Shown one piece after another: positions 8,596 to 16,977 of a DNA stretch of 64,000 nucleotides. Each line of letters opens with the position of its first letter. The first letter of the stretch is position 1. The stretch spans positions 6,074 to 70,073 of the forward strand of contig JAPPKD010000050.1 in the NCBI GenBank assembly GCA_028820215.1. Direction: 5' to 3'. This DNA is from Spirochaetaceae bacterium (GTDB lineage: Bacteria > Spirochaetota > Spirochaetia > SZUA-6 > Bin103). The translations under genes and the position numbers were made by a program. The notes beneath the pieces are model-generated. The model saw only the letters and a program-made list of their open reading frames with translations. It ran no database searches and was not told the DNA's origin.

Positions 8596-9506
8596 CGGGC
8601 GCCGCTCCGCGCCGCCGCCCAGGAGCGGACCCGCTCGGCCGACACCGCCCCGTCATACGCGGCGACGCGCAGCGCCGATTCCCAGGTGGTGCCCTCCGCC
8701 ACCGTCACGTCGTCGTCCATGGTGGCGTTGAACATTGCCATCCCGTAGTCGCGGACGAACCACGGCCCGGTGCGGCGGGCGCTCGCGGTGTTGTTCAGGA
8801 CCAGCAGGCAGACGCCGAAGCGTCCCAGGCCGGCCGGCTTCGCCTCGTACGCCACGAAGTCGCGCTCCTTGCCGAACGCCACCTCGTCGGCGAGGCCGCG
8901 CCGGAGCTCCGCGCCCGTGCCGGCGACCATCTCGCCCCCGAACGGAGGGAGGAGCTGGGGCTGGACCCGCACCCCGATCGAGCCGTGCTTGTTGGCCTCG
9001 AAGCGCAGCTCGCCGTAGGTCGCGGTCTTGCGGGAGATGAGGTCACAGATCGTGGCGTCGGCAGCGGCGTACAGATCGAAGTGCCGCACCTCGTCCAGCA
9101 CCGGCGCTCCGTCACAGCCCTCCCAGGTGCTGCGATACGTGAAGCGGAAGCCGGTCGCAAGCGGCGTGATGCCGGCGCGCTCGCGATAGCGGATCCGGCC
9201 CAGATGGTTGTAGACGTGCGAGTCCGGCGAGCGCCAGTCGGGATGCACCACCCAGAAGTTGGAGAGCACGCCGCCACAGACCACCCGCGCCTGGGCCACG
9301 AACACCCCGTTGTGGAACCCGTGATCGAAGGCGTACTCCTGCGTCACGCCCAGGCCGCGCGGGGTATTCAGCGGATAGCACCAGGAACGCAGGTCGTTGT
9401 GGCCGACCCCTCCGAGCAGGCGGCCGGTGGCCTGCTCCATGACCATGTTGCCGAGCGCGTCGTTGTCGCCCGCGCGCCGTATCTCGAAGCCGTTCTCCGT
9501 GCCCAT
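8592..9506 (-). CDS. DUF6807 (PmoA-like) family protein
   Basis: 304 residues from ATG 9506 (an in-frame GTG at 9512 is possible). The family pattern is clear: a YPLNTPRGLGVTQE segment, then DHGFHNGVFVAQARVV, NFW, and GRIRY after a variable loop. This matches the conserved region of DUF6807 proteins with an HH-type site (here DHGFHN). DUF6807 genes are common in glycan-utilisation clusters of Planctomycetes and Bacteroidetes, but their reaction is not established. There is no signal peptide. The stop overlaps the MetE-like gene by 4 nt. Upstream lies a tandem 17-bp repeat in the region shared with the divergent lyase gene. Confidence 0.7.
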   Translation of the reverse strand: MGTENGFEIRRAGDNDALGNMVMEQATGRLLGGVGHNDLRSWCYPLNTPRGLGVTQEYAFDHGFHNGVFVAQARVVCGGVLSNFWVVHPDWRSPDSHVYNHLGRIRYRERAGITPLATGFRFTYRSTWEGCDGAPVLDEVRHFDLYAAADATICDLISRKTATYGELRFEANKHGSIGVRVQPQLLPPFGGEMVAGTGAELRRGLADEVAFGKERDFVAYEAKPAGLGRFGVCLLVLNNTASARRTGPWFVRDYGMAMFNATMDDDVTVAEGTTWESALRVAAYDGAVSAERVRSWAAARSGAR

Positions 9507-9534
9507 GGCCACACCGTGGCGCAGCGATCCGGGC

Positions 9535-9578
9535 TGCGTCCACCTCCCAGGTGCGTCCACCTCCCAGGTGCGTCCACC
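9535..9578. repeat. Tandem 17-bp repeat in the divergent promoter region
   Basis: Two full units TGCGTCCACCTCCCAGG (9535-9551 and 9552-9568) and a partial third (9569-9578). The core GGTGCGTCCACC has inverted GGTG and CACC half-sites, so the array could be an operator controlling the divergent DUF6807 and lyase genes. It could also be plain slippage. Confidence 0.6.
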
Positions 9579-9630
9579 GCCTGCGCCGGCTCGTTGATTC
9601 CTGTTGTGTGCTGCGTCAGCATGCCAGCGT

Positions 9631-9804
9631 ATGGACAAGGTCCTGTCAACCAGAGTCGACGAGCGCAAGGCGGACCCCATCGATGCGTCGTTCGGCGCCT
9701 GGCGCCGACTCGAGCCACCGGATGGACTGCACCGGCGCATGCGGGCCGCGTTCGAAGAGGCGATGCATCGGCACCGGATGCGACCATGCAGCAACTGCCG
9801 CTGA
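9631..9804 (+). CDS. Possible small protein upstream of the lyase gene
   Basis: A 57-residue frame beginning MDKVLSTRVDERKADPIDAS, rich in Arg and Glu and with a helix-prone C-terminal half. It overlaps the start of the lyase gene by 19 nt in another frame. No Shine-Dalgarno sequence is visible and no family is recognised. It may be a leader peptide or simply an open frame in GC-rich DNA. Recorded because the 279-bp divergent region otherwise holds only the 17-bp repeats. Confidence 0.2.
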   Translation: MDKVLSTRVDERKADPIDASFGAWRRLEPPDGLHRRMRAAFEEAMHRHRMRPCSNCR

Positions 9805-12800
9805 TCGACGTCGCCGAGACGGAGCGGATCGCCGCCCTGACCACCGCGCCCGGCACCTTTGCCTTCCGCGCCGACGCTGCCGAGAACCTCGACGGCCTGG
9901 TGCCCGACATCGGGCTGACCGGCAAGTATCCGTTCCGCAGCGTGTACCGGCCGCGCAGCTTTGCCCGCGCCGGCCTGCCGGCCACGCTCACGCACCGGTT
10001 CTGGGACACCATCGACGGCACCGCCGACCACACCGGGCGCCGCTGGCTCGGCGTGGTGATGTACGACGAGTACGGCTGCGAGTGCCCACTGGAGGTGACC
10101 CTGGGAGCCGACGCGATCGGCCGTATCGCGCCGTTCCGGCACGACAACCGGCGCCATCTCTACGTCCTGGACCGTCCCGTGGACTTCATGGGGGAGATGG
10201 AGGTGCTGCGCATCACCGGCACCGGTGATGCGTCGTACCGCCTGGAGCACGTGCTGCTGCTCGACGCGCGCCCGGAGCCCACCTGCTACCGGCCGCGCGT
10301 CGACCGGCTGACCGCGCGACTGGGGTTGAGCCCGGACGGCTCATTCGCCGTGGCCGTCGATGCCACGACCTGGCCGGCGTCCCGCTGCAGCGTCACGGTG
10401 ATCCGCGCCGATACCGGCGAATCGGTCGCCGAGGCGGCCGAGGAGGAGTCGCTGACCCTGCACTCGATCGACGTGACCGGGTTGCCGGAGCCGCCCGCGG
10501 CCGGGTATCGGGCGCGTGTCCGCGCGACCGAGGCGGACGGGCTCGTGCAGACGGCGGAAGCAGCCGTGACCGGCGAGTCCGGCGCCGCAGCCGGCCCGGT
10601 GAGCGTGCCCGTGGAGCTGTACAACCTCGCCGGCGTCGAGTTGGCCGACCAGCCCATCACGTTCGGGGTACCCGTCCCGCGCGGCCGGGTGAGCGGAGCG
10701 AACCTCACTCGAAGAGTGATGGGCGCCGTCGAAGGAACCTGGGAATCGGCAGGCACGGCCACGCCGGTGCAGTGCCGGCCGCACGGTTTCTGGCCGGACG
10801 GATCGGCGAGCTGGATGCTCATAGACGGGCGCCTGCCGCGGGCGCTCGCGCCGGACGCTGATCTGGCCGGCACCGTGACCATCGGTCCCGCGGCCGCCGG
10901 CGCGCAGCCGCACGGCGCTTTGCGCTGCACGTCCGGCGACGGCGCCGTGACCGTGTCCGGGGGCTCGCTGCGCGTGAGCGTGACGGCCGGCTCGGTCGCG
11001 CCGCTGCCGGTGATCGAGACGCGGTCCGGCGCCAGCCCGTGGCGCGCGGCGCATGCCGGCAGCGCCGCCACGCTCACGCTGGGCAGCGGCGTGGATCTGT
11101 GCCAGGGGCCGATCCGGGACCTCGCCCTCGAAGAGGAGGGGTGGCAGCGCTCCGTGATCCGCTATCGCTTCGATCACCTCGACGGGGACGGGGTCGCGCA
11201 CCTGACGAGCACCGTCCGCGTGCACGTGTACCGCGGGCTGCAGGCGGTCCGGATCGTGCACCGCCTGGAGGTCACGTCCCCGCACCTGCCGCCGGCCGCC
11301 GGCGGGACCGCCGAGGACATCCCGGCGGGCGCCGCCACCGCGCGGGACGCCATTGCCGGCACCGACGGCGAGCAGGCGACACTGCTGACGGTTCGAGGTG
11401 CGTCCCTGTGCATCAGCTGCGCCGGCAACCGTGCGGTCCGGTGGCCTGACGCACCGGCGGATGGCGCCGACGTCCCGCAGGGCGGCGCCGTGCGCCTGCT
11501 CCACGACCACGATCAGGCCTACCGCGTCGAGAACGGCGATGCGCCGCGCGAGGTCGCCGGCCGCGTTCCCGGCCACGTCACCGTATGCGGCGACGCCGAC
11601 TCCGAAGAGGGATCCGCGGATACGCTCACCGTGGCGCTGCGGCGGTTCTGGCAGACCTGGCCGCGGGCCGTCCGGGTGAGCGGCGACGAGATCGCCGTGG
11701 AGCTGCTGCCGGCGCCGGCCGGAGCGGACCGTCCCGCGGACGAGGAGAGCTGGCACCGCATCTACTTCTGGCTCCGCGACGACGGCTATCTGCTCAAGGC
11801 CGGAATGGCGCTCACCAGCGAGATCCTGCTGGCCTGCGGCCCGCGGGACGAGTCGCTGCTCGCCTGGTTCGAGCAGCCGCCGGCGGTGCGTCCGTCCCTC
11901 GAGTGGCTCAACCGATGCGGCGTGCTCGGCCCGCTGGCTGCCAAGGATACGGGTGTGCTGGACGCCTACGAACGTGCGCTGGACTCCGGGTACGAGCAGT
12001 GGATGGCCGACCGCGACATCTGGCGCCAGTACGGCTGGGTGAACTTCGGCGACTGGTACGGCGAGAGCGCCTGGTCGTGGGGCAACAACGAGTACGATCC
12101 GCCCTTCGCGCACTACAGCGAGTTCCTGCGCGGCGGCGATCCTCGGTGGTCCATCCTGGGCGCCGAGGCGGCGCGCCACCTGACCGACGTGGACACCGTC
12201 AACGCCTCCACGGACGCCACTCAGGTGGGCGCTCAGTATACCCACATGCCGGGCCACGCCGGCGGCTACCTGCCGCCGTACTTCCGCAGCAAGATGGGCG
12301 GTTCCTCGAGCGTGCCGTCGCACACCTGGGTCGAGGGGCCGGTGCTGCACTACCTGTTGACCGGCGACGAGAACCTGCGGGAGTCGCTCGACCGCACCGC
12401 CGGCTGGCTGCTCGGGGCGGGGCTCAAGGACTTCGCCGGCGGCATCCAGCACTACGACTTCGCCAATTGCCGGGAGTGCGGCTGGCATCTGATCCACCTC
12501 ACCGCGCTGGCGCGCATGAGCGCCTCGCCCCGCTACCTCAACGCCGCCGCGCTGATCGTCGACCGGGTGCTCGGGCGGCAGGAGCCCGAAGGCGGCTGGG
12601 AGCGCGTTCTCAAGGAGGGCCACTGCGGGTGCGAGCCGCCGCGCGAGCGCGGCGAGGCCGGCTTCATGGTCGGGGTGCTGCTGTCCGGGCTGCGCCGGTA
12701 TCACGAGCTCACCGGCGACGACCGGGTCGCGGAGGCTATCCTGGGCGGCGTGCGCTGGCTCATCCGCCGCACCTACGACGCCGACAGCGGCCACTTCCGC

Positions 12801-13055
12801 TACACGCCGTGCCTGCACCGGGGCGGTGGTCCGCAGGCCGTGTTCACCCGCCAGGTGGTCGAGGGCATCGCCTACGCCCACGCGCTGAACGGCGACGGCG
12901 AGCTGCGCGAGATCGTCGAGCGTGGCCTGCGCGATCTCGGCGATCTGCCTGAACCCTCCCCGGACTCCGACCACTCCGGCTTCGGAAAGGACTGGGCCAG
13001 CCAGACCCGCTACGTACCGTCATTGCTGGCCTACCTTGCCGGCACCGGACGCTGA
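9786..13055 (+). CDS. Exo-rhamnogalacturonan lyase-like (PcRGLX/YetA family) protein
   Basis: 1089 residues from ATG 9786. The first ~200 residues form a beta-rich domain. From about residue 275 comes the PcRGLX first-domain pattern VPVELYNLAGVELADQPITF, then GVPVPRG and WPDGSASWMLIDG. The C-terminal half is an alpha/alpha-barrel with repeated helix pairs (for example WVEGPVLHYLLTGDENLRE and AHALNGDGELREIVERGL) and a lyase-like aromatic cleft. PcRGLX-type proteins (polysaccharide lyase family 26) cleave rhamnogalacturonan from chain ends. No signal peptide is visible, so it may act on imported oligosaccharides. At residues ~302-311 a dispersed repeat translates as SGANLTRRVM and interrupts the conserved domain. 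The Ldh gene follows after 9 bp. Confidence 0.75.
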   Translation: MQQLPLIDVAETERIAALTTAPGTFAFRADAAENLDGLVPDIGLTGKYPFRSVYRPRSFARAGLPATLTHRFWDTIDGTADHTGRRWLGVVMYDEYGCECPLEVTLGADAIGRIAPFRHDNRRHLYVLDRPVDFMGEMEVLRITGTGDASYRLEHVLLLDARPEPTCYRPRVDRLTARLGLSPDGSFAVAVDATTWPASRCSVTVIRADTGESVAEAAEEESLTLHSIDVTGLPEPPAAGYRARVRATEADGLVQTAEAAVTGESGAAAGPVSVPVELYNLAGVELADQPITFGVPVPRGRVSGANLTRRVMGAVEGTWESAGTATPVQCRPHGFWPDGSASWMLIDGRLPRALAPDADLAGTVTIGPAAAGAQPHGALRCTSGDGAVTVSGGSLRVSVTAGSVAPLPVIETRSGASPWRAAHAGSAATLTLGSGVDLCQGPIRDLALEEEGWQRSVIRYRFDHLDGDGVAHLTSTVRVHVYRGLQAVRIVHRLEVTSPHLPPAAGGTAEDIPAGAATARDAIAGTDGEQATLLTVRGASLCISCAGNRAVRWPDAPADGADVPQGGAVRLLHDHDQAYRVENGDAPREVAGRVPGHVTVCGDADSEEGSADTLTVALRRFWQTWPRAVRVSGDEIAVELLPAPAGADRPADEESWHRIYFWLRDDGYLLKAGMALTSEILLACGPRDESLLAWFEQPPAVRPSLEWLNRCGVLGPLAAKDTGVLDAYERALDSGYEQWMADRDIWRQYGWVNFGDWYGESAWSWGNNEYDPPFAHYSEFLRGGDPRWSILGAEAARHLTDVDTVNASTDATQVGAQYTHMPGHAGGYLPPYFRSKMGGSSSVPSHTWVEGPVLHYLLTGDENLRESLDRTAGWLLGAGLKDFAGGIQHYDFANCRECGWHLIHLTALARMSASPRYLNAAALIVDRVLGRQEPEGGWERVLKEGHCGCEPPRERGEAGFMVGVLLSGLRRYHELTGDDRVAEAILGGVRWLIRRTYDADSGHFRYTPCLHRGGGPQAVFTRQVVEGIAYAHALNGDGELREIVERGLRDLGDLPEPSPDSDHSGFGKDWASQTRYVPSLLAYLAGTGR
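10690..10720. repeat. Third copy of the ANLTRR-encoding dispersed element, inside a gene
   Basis: TGAGCGGAGCGAACCTCACT followed by CGAAGAGTGAT matches the element at 2794-2847 in reverse complement, including TCACTC-nnn-GAGTGA. It sits in frame between GVPVPRGR and MGAVEG of the lyase-like protein, where related proteins run continuously from GVPxPRG. Confidence 0.7.
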
Positions 13056-13064
13056 GGAGTTCGC

Positions 13065-14150
13065 ATGAACACGGACAACGGAAACGAACCGCGCGTGCCT
13101 GAAGCGGCTCTGCGCGATCTGGGGGCCCGGGCGCTGCGTGCGGCCGGCGTCACCGGCGAGGACGCTGCCATCGTCGCGCGGGTGATGGTCGCCAACGAGA
13201 TGCGCGGCATCAGCCACGGCGTCGCGCTGCTCGCGCCGTACATCCGCCACATCAAGGCCGGCGGCATGACCGCTGCGCCGCGCATCACAATCGAGCGCGA
13301 CGTGGGCGCAACGCTGGTGCTGAACGGGGACGGGGGGCTCGGCCCTCTCATCTCCTGCCGCGCCATGGAACTCGCGATCGAGCGGGCCCGCCGGCACGGC
13401 GTGGCGTTCGTCGTCGCCCGCGACGGCAACAATTTCGCCGCCGCCGGGTACTACGCCAAGATGGCTGCCGACGCCGGCATGGTGGGCGTGGCGATGACCA
13501 ACGCCGATCCGTACATGGCGGTCGCCGGTGGAGCCGGGCGCACGGTCGGTAACAACCCGTTGGGATGCGCCGTTCCGGGCGCCGACGGTCAGGCGGTCTA
13601 CCTGGACATCGCCATGAGCGCGGTGGCCGGCACCAAGCTGGCGATCGCCGCGCGCGAGGGGCGCTCGATCCCCGAGGGCTGGGCGCTCGACGCAGACGGA
13701 GAGCCCGCGACCGATCCGGGTGCGGTCCGGCAGGGCGGGTCAATGGTCCCGGTCGGCGGCTACAAGGGCTCCGGCCTGGCGGTGCTGATCGAGTGCCTGA
13801 CCGGGGTGCTGGGCGGGGCGGCGATCATGGCGGAGATGCGCGACTGGGTGGGCGACCCGGAAGGGCGCAGCAACCAGGCGCACAGCTTCATCGCCATCGA
13901 CATCGAGCCGTTGCTGCCGCTGGCGGAGTTCAAGGAACGCATGGCGCGCCTGGCCGGGCAGGTGCATGGGGCCCGTCGGGCGCCCGGCGCCGAGCGCATC
14001 TATCTGCCGGGAGAGATCGAGCACGGGCGGGAGCGCGACGCACGGCAGAACGGCGTGCCGCTGCGCGGCGCGACCGTAGCCGGACTGCGGGACCTGGGCG
14101 AGCTGGCCGGGCTTGCCGATGAGGTGGAGGCGCTCCTGGCGGGCGGTTGA
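13065..14150 (+). CDS. Ldh-family (malate/L-lactate/ureidoglycolate-type) NAD(P)-dependent dehydrogenase
   Basis: 361 residues, normal length for the MDH2/LDH2 fold (YlbC/AllD/ComC group), which is unrelated to classical lactate dehydrogenase. Signatures seen are the N-terminal helix MVANEMRGISHGVALLAPYI with the conserved SHG histidine, NGDGGLGP, RDGNNFAAAGYYAKMA, GAGRTVGNNPLGCAVP and VGGYKGSGLAVLIE. These enzymes oxidise 2-hydroxy acids such as ureidoglycolate, gulonate or sugar-derived acids. GAGGAG lies 7 nt before ATG 13065, 9 bp after the lyase stop, so the two form an operon. A 2-keto/2-hydroxy acid from rhamnogalacturonan breakdown is a plausible substrate (inference). Confidence 0.88.
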   Translation: MNTDNGNEPRVPEAALRDLGARALRAAGVTGEDAAIVARVMVANEMRGISHGVALLAPYIRHIKAGGMTAAPRITIERDVGATLVLNGDGGLGPLISCRAMELAIERARRHGVAFVVARDGNNFAAAGYYAKMAADAGMVGVAMTNADPYMAVAGGAGRTVGNNPLGCAVPGADGQAVYLDIAMSAVAGTKLAIAAREGRSIPEGWALDADGEPATDPGAVRQGGSMVPVGGYKGSGLAVLIECLTGVLGGAAIMAEMRDWVGDPEGRSNQAHSFIAIDIEPLLPLAEFKERMARLAGQVHGARRAPGAERIYLPGEIEHGRERDARQNGVPLRGATVAGLRDLGELAGLADEVEALLAGG

Positions 14151-14172
14151 AGTGAGCTCGCGGATGGCTCCG

Positions 14173-15132
14173 TCACCCGCTCGCCGTCGGATGCCGTCCC
14201 TCGGGAGTCAGTGCGCGCACCGCTGACAGGTGACTCCTGCTCACCGGCACCTCGTGGCCTCCCGTCACGCGCACGAACGTCCGCTCGTCACGCCGATAGA
14301 CCGCCGTGATGTGGTCGTGGGCCACCCAGTACGAGCGGTGCACCTGCATCCCCATGCCTCCGAGCTCGGCGACGGCGTCCGCGAATCGCATCAGGATCAC
14401 CCCTGACCCTTGGCTCGTAACGGCGTTCACGTAATGGCCACTGACGCTGAGGTAGACGACGTCCTGCCCCAGCTTCGCGGGGAGGCGGTCCAGAAACCGG
14501 ACGTGCTGCTCGGTGGTGAGGCGGGCCGCTCCTGTTCGCGGCTCGCGCGGGTCGACGTCCGGGGGGGCGGCACGGTGGTCAGCGCCGGACACGGTCGGCG
14601 GAGGGCTCCCCACGGGGCCCTCCGAGGCCGGGCGCTCGGACGGCACCACCACGGCCCTGCGTCGGAGCTTGGCACGCACACAGACCGTGTACAGGAGGAT
14701 GGAGTTGCATGCGGCGCCCCACGCGACGGCGTTGAGGTAGATGTCCGGTAAGGCGGTGGGCCCCAGGCCGAACAGCTCGACCGCTGCGTAGCCGAGCGCC
14801 ACGAGCGGAATGGCGACGAACAGCACCGACACGGCATACAGACCAAGGATCAAGGCCGGCGCCAGGTGCCGGGCGACATACAGCAGCATGGCGGTGGTCG
14901 AGTACCAGAGCGGCCATGCGATCGCTGCGCACAATCCCGTGAGCAGGAGACGCTGGCCGACGCGGTACATGGCGTCCGAGAACAAGGGACCCGTGGCGGA
15001 ATAGACCAGGACTGCAGCGAGCGTGGTGCTGAGCGAGACCGCGACCACCGGCCACTCCAGCGTCTCCCTGTAGGCCGTTTGCAGGCAGCCGGCGCGCTTC
15101 CGGGTCCGGACGGTCTCCATCGCCCGGATCAT
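14173..15132 (-). CDS. Membrane-anchored LytTR-domain regulator (paralogue 1 of 4)
   Basis: 319 residues. The N-terminal half has four hydrophobic helices, starting VVAVSLSTTLAAVLVYSATG. A variable linker follows, then a C-terminal LytTR DNA-binding domain of about 100 residues with LPAKLGQDVVYLSVSGHYVN, HRSYWVAHDHITAVYRRDER and TGGHEVPVSRSHL. It lacks a receiver domain, so sensing must occur through the membrane part. ATG 15132 overlaps the stop of paralogue 2 as ATGA, so the two are co-translated. This is the last gene of a four-gene tandem array. It converges on the Ldh gene with 22 bp between stops. Confidence 0.85.
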   Translation of the reverse strand: MIRAMETVRTRKRAGCLQTAYRETLEWPVVAVSLSTTLAAVLVYSATGPLFSDAMYRVGQRLLLTGLCAAIAWPLWYSTTAMLLYVARHLAPALILGLYAVSVLFVAIPLVALGYAAVELFGLGPTALPDIYLNAVAWGAACNSILLYTVCVRAKLRRRAVVVPSERPASEGPVGSPPPTVSGADHRAAPPDVDPREPRTGAARLTTEQHVRFLDRLPAKLGQDVVYLSVSGHYVNAVTSQGSGVILMRFADAVAELGGMGMQVHRSYWVAHDHITAVYRRDERTFVRVTGGHEVPVSRSHLSAVRALTPEGRHPTASG

Positions 15133-15998
15133 CGCTGGGCGAGCGCACGGACGGCGGCAAGGTGGGTGCGACTCACCGGCAGCTCATGTCCCCCGGTGAC
15201 GCGTATCAGGGTCCGTTCGTCGCGTCGGAAGACTCCGGTAATGTGGCGATGCGCCACCCAATAGGAGCGGTGCACCTGCATCCCGGTGTCCCCGAGGTCG
15301 GCGACGGCGTCGGCGAACCTCATCAGGATGACACCGGCCCCCTCGGTGGTGACGGCGTTTACGTAATGGCCGCTGACGTTCAGGTAGATCACGTCCCGCC
15401 CGAGCTTGTCGGGGAGGCGATTCATGAACCGGGTGGGCTGCCCTTGAGACCACTCGGCCCCCGTATCGCCGTCGCGGTGGGACTCAGCGTCGGCAGCCGT
15501 GACCGCCACCGGCTTCCCCGGGGGACGGTCGTCTTCGGGCGCGGAGTCTTCGGCAATGATGCGGTCCTCGGGGAGGACGGCTTCAGCGGTGTGGCGGAGC
15601 CTGGCGCGCAGGCAAGCCGTGTACATCAGGATCGCGCTGCACGCTGTCAACCCTACTCCGAAGTGAAGGTAGACCCTGAGGAATGGGACGTCGCTCAGGC
15701 CGAACAGCCCGATGACGGCATAGCCGATTGCCGCGCCCGGCATGGCGATGTAGAGAATCGATGCAGCCCACGTAGCCAGGATCAGGTACGGCTGCAGGCG
15801 GCGCATCAGGTAGAGAACCGTGGCGATCGTCGAATGGAAAACGGGCCAGCACACCACGGCACACATTCCTCCGAACAGCAGGCGGCGAACCGGGCCGCTG
15901 AGCGTCTCGTCGATGCCGAGCGCACCGGTGAGGGAATAGACCAGTGTTGCGCCGACGACCGTGCTCATCGAAACCCCGATCGCCGGCATCCGGAGCAT
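15129..15998 (-). CDS. Membrane-anchored LytTR-domain regulator (paralogue 2 of 4), N-terminus disturbed
   Basis: 289 residues from ATG 15998: four helices, then a LytTR domain (LPDKLGRDVIYLNVSGHYVN, HRSYWVAHRHITGVFRRDER, TGGHELPVSRTHL). The other paralogues have about 15 more residues before the first helix. The matching codons exist here (CLHEAHKEM just before MLRM), but that frame has no start codon before a TAA at 16065-16067. ATG 16075, only 17 nt after the stop of paralogue 3, opens another frame (MQYKSHGEAPRP) that would join the homologous frame after a one-base slip in the C-tract around 16030-16045. So the true N-terminus is either truncated or frameshifted. The LytTR domain is intact. 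Confidence 0.8.
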   Translation of the reverse strand: MLRMPAIGVSMSTVVGATLVYSLTGALGIDETLSGPVRRLLFGGMCAVVCWPVFHSTIATVLYLMRRLQPYLILATWAASILYIAMPGAAIGYAVIGLFGLSDVPFLRVYLHFGVGLTACSAILMYTACLRARLRHTAEAVLPEDRIIAEDSAPEDDRPPGKPVAVTAADAESHRDGDTGAEWSQGQPTRFMNRLPDKLGRDVIYLNVSGHYVNAVTTEGAGVILMRFADAVADLGDTGMQVHRSYWVAHRHITGVFRRDERTLIRVTGGHELPVSRTHLAAVRALAQR

Positions 15999-16092
15999 CT
16001 CCTTGTGAGCCTCGTGCAGGCAGGAGCCGCCGGGGGAAGGGGGCGCGGCGCTTCGCCGTGGCTTTTATACTGCATCGTCAGCCCACTCGTGG

Positions 16093-16977
16093 TCAGGTAC
16101 CCGGATGCTCGTCGTCGCCCTGCGCGATCCGCGGAATCAAACCACGCACGGTGGTGAGATAGGTCCGGCTTACCGGCACCTCGTGTCCGCCGGTGACGCG
16201 CACGAGGGTTCGCTCGTCGCGACGGAAGATCTCCGTAATGTGTCGGTGCGCTACCCAGTAGGACCGGTGCACCTGCGTGCCCGACTCTCCAAGCTCGGCC
16301 ACGGCGTCGGCGAATCTCATGAGAATCACGCCCGAACCTTCGGTGGTGACGGCGTTTACGTAGTGGCCGCTGACGTTGAGATAGATCACGTCACGCCCCA
16401 GTTTCTCGGGCAGGCGATCCACGAATCTGGCAGGCCTTCGCGCGCCGCCGGAGCCGGCCGGCGCCCGCGGTTCGGAGGTCGCGCGGACGTCGTCAGCGGC
16501 AGCCTCCTCGGTATACCTGAGTTTGGCGCGCTGCCATGCCGTGTAGTGGATGACCGCGCAGCACGCGGCCAGCCATACGGTTGCGTTGAAGTAGATGTCC
16601 CAAAACCTGCCAGCAGCGTTGCGGCCAAACAGATCGAAGACGGAGTAGGCAATCGCCGTGTAGGGCATCGCCATGAACGGAACCTTGGCGACACACAGCA
16701 GAGCGATCACGTACGGTTTCCTGCGCCGGGAACAATAGAGCACGACGGCGCTGAGGGAGTGGCAGAACGGCCAAGCGATCAGGGTGCAGATGCAGACAAG
16801 GAAGAGGCGCTGCGCCGTGCTGAAGGAATCGTCCCGGCCCAAGGGGCCGGTGACCGAATAGACCAGCGTCGCACCGACTGCCGTCGCGAGGGAGACGGCG
16901 ATCACCGGTGGGTCGAGCACCTCGCCGTATGCCCGCTGCAGAAACCGACCCACATTGACTGTCCGGCCGCGAAGCAT
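16093..16977 (-). CDS. Membrane-anchored LytTR-domain regulator (paralogue 3 of 4)
   Basis: 294 residues from ATG 16977; the frame is open back to an ATG at 17127, but the added residues are low-complexity and lack homology to the paralogues. The N-terminal amphipathic segment VGRFLQRAYGEVLDPP precedes four helices (VIAVSLATAVGATLVYSVTG first). The LytTR domain reads LPEKLGRDVIYLNVSGHYVN, HRSYWVAHRHITEIFRRDER and TGGHEVPVSRTYL. The linker is short and Arg/Ala-rich. Transcribed after paralogue 4 and before paralogue 2. Membrane LytTR proteins often autoregulate or are paired with a small membrane partner; none is seen here. Confidence 0.85.
   Translation of the reverse strand: MLRGRTVNVGRFLQRAYGEVLDPPVIAVSLATAVGATLVYSVTGPLGRDDSFSTAQRLFLVCICTLIAWPFCHSLSAVVLYCSRRRKPYVIALLCVAKVPFMAMPYTAIAYSVFDLFGRNAAGRFWDIYFNATVWLAACCAVIHYTAWQRAKLRYTEEAAADDVRATSEPRAPAGSGGARRPARFVDRLPEKLGRDVIYLNVSGHYVNAVTTEGSGVILMRFADAVAELGESGTQVHRSYWVAHRHITEIFRRDERTLVRVTGGHEVPVSRTYLTTVRGLIPRIAQGDDEHPGT

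Noticed and set aside
8985..9785. N-terminal extension of the lyase gene frame back to 8985
   Set aside because: It would overlap most of the conserved DUF6807 gene on the other strand. Homology begins only after ATG 9786.
10341..12974. 877-residue frame antisense to the lyase gene
   Set aside because: No motifs; low-complexity Ala/Arg/Val content; the sense frame carries the clear family signatures.
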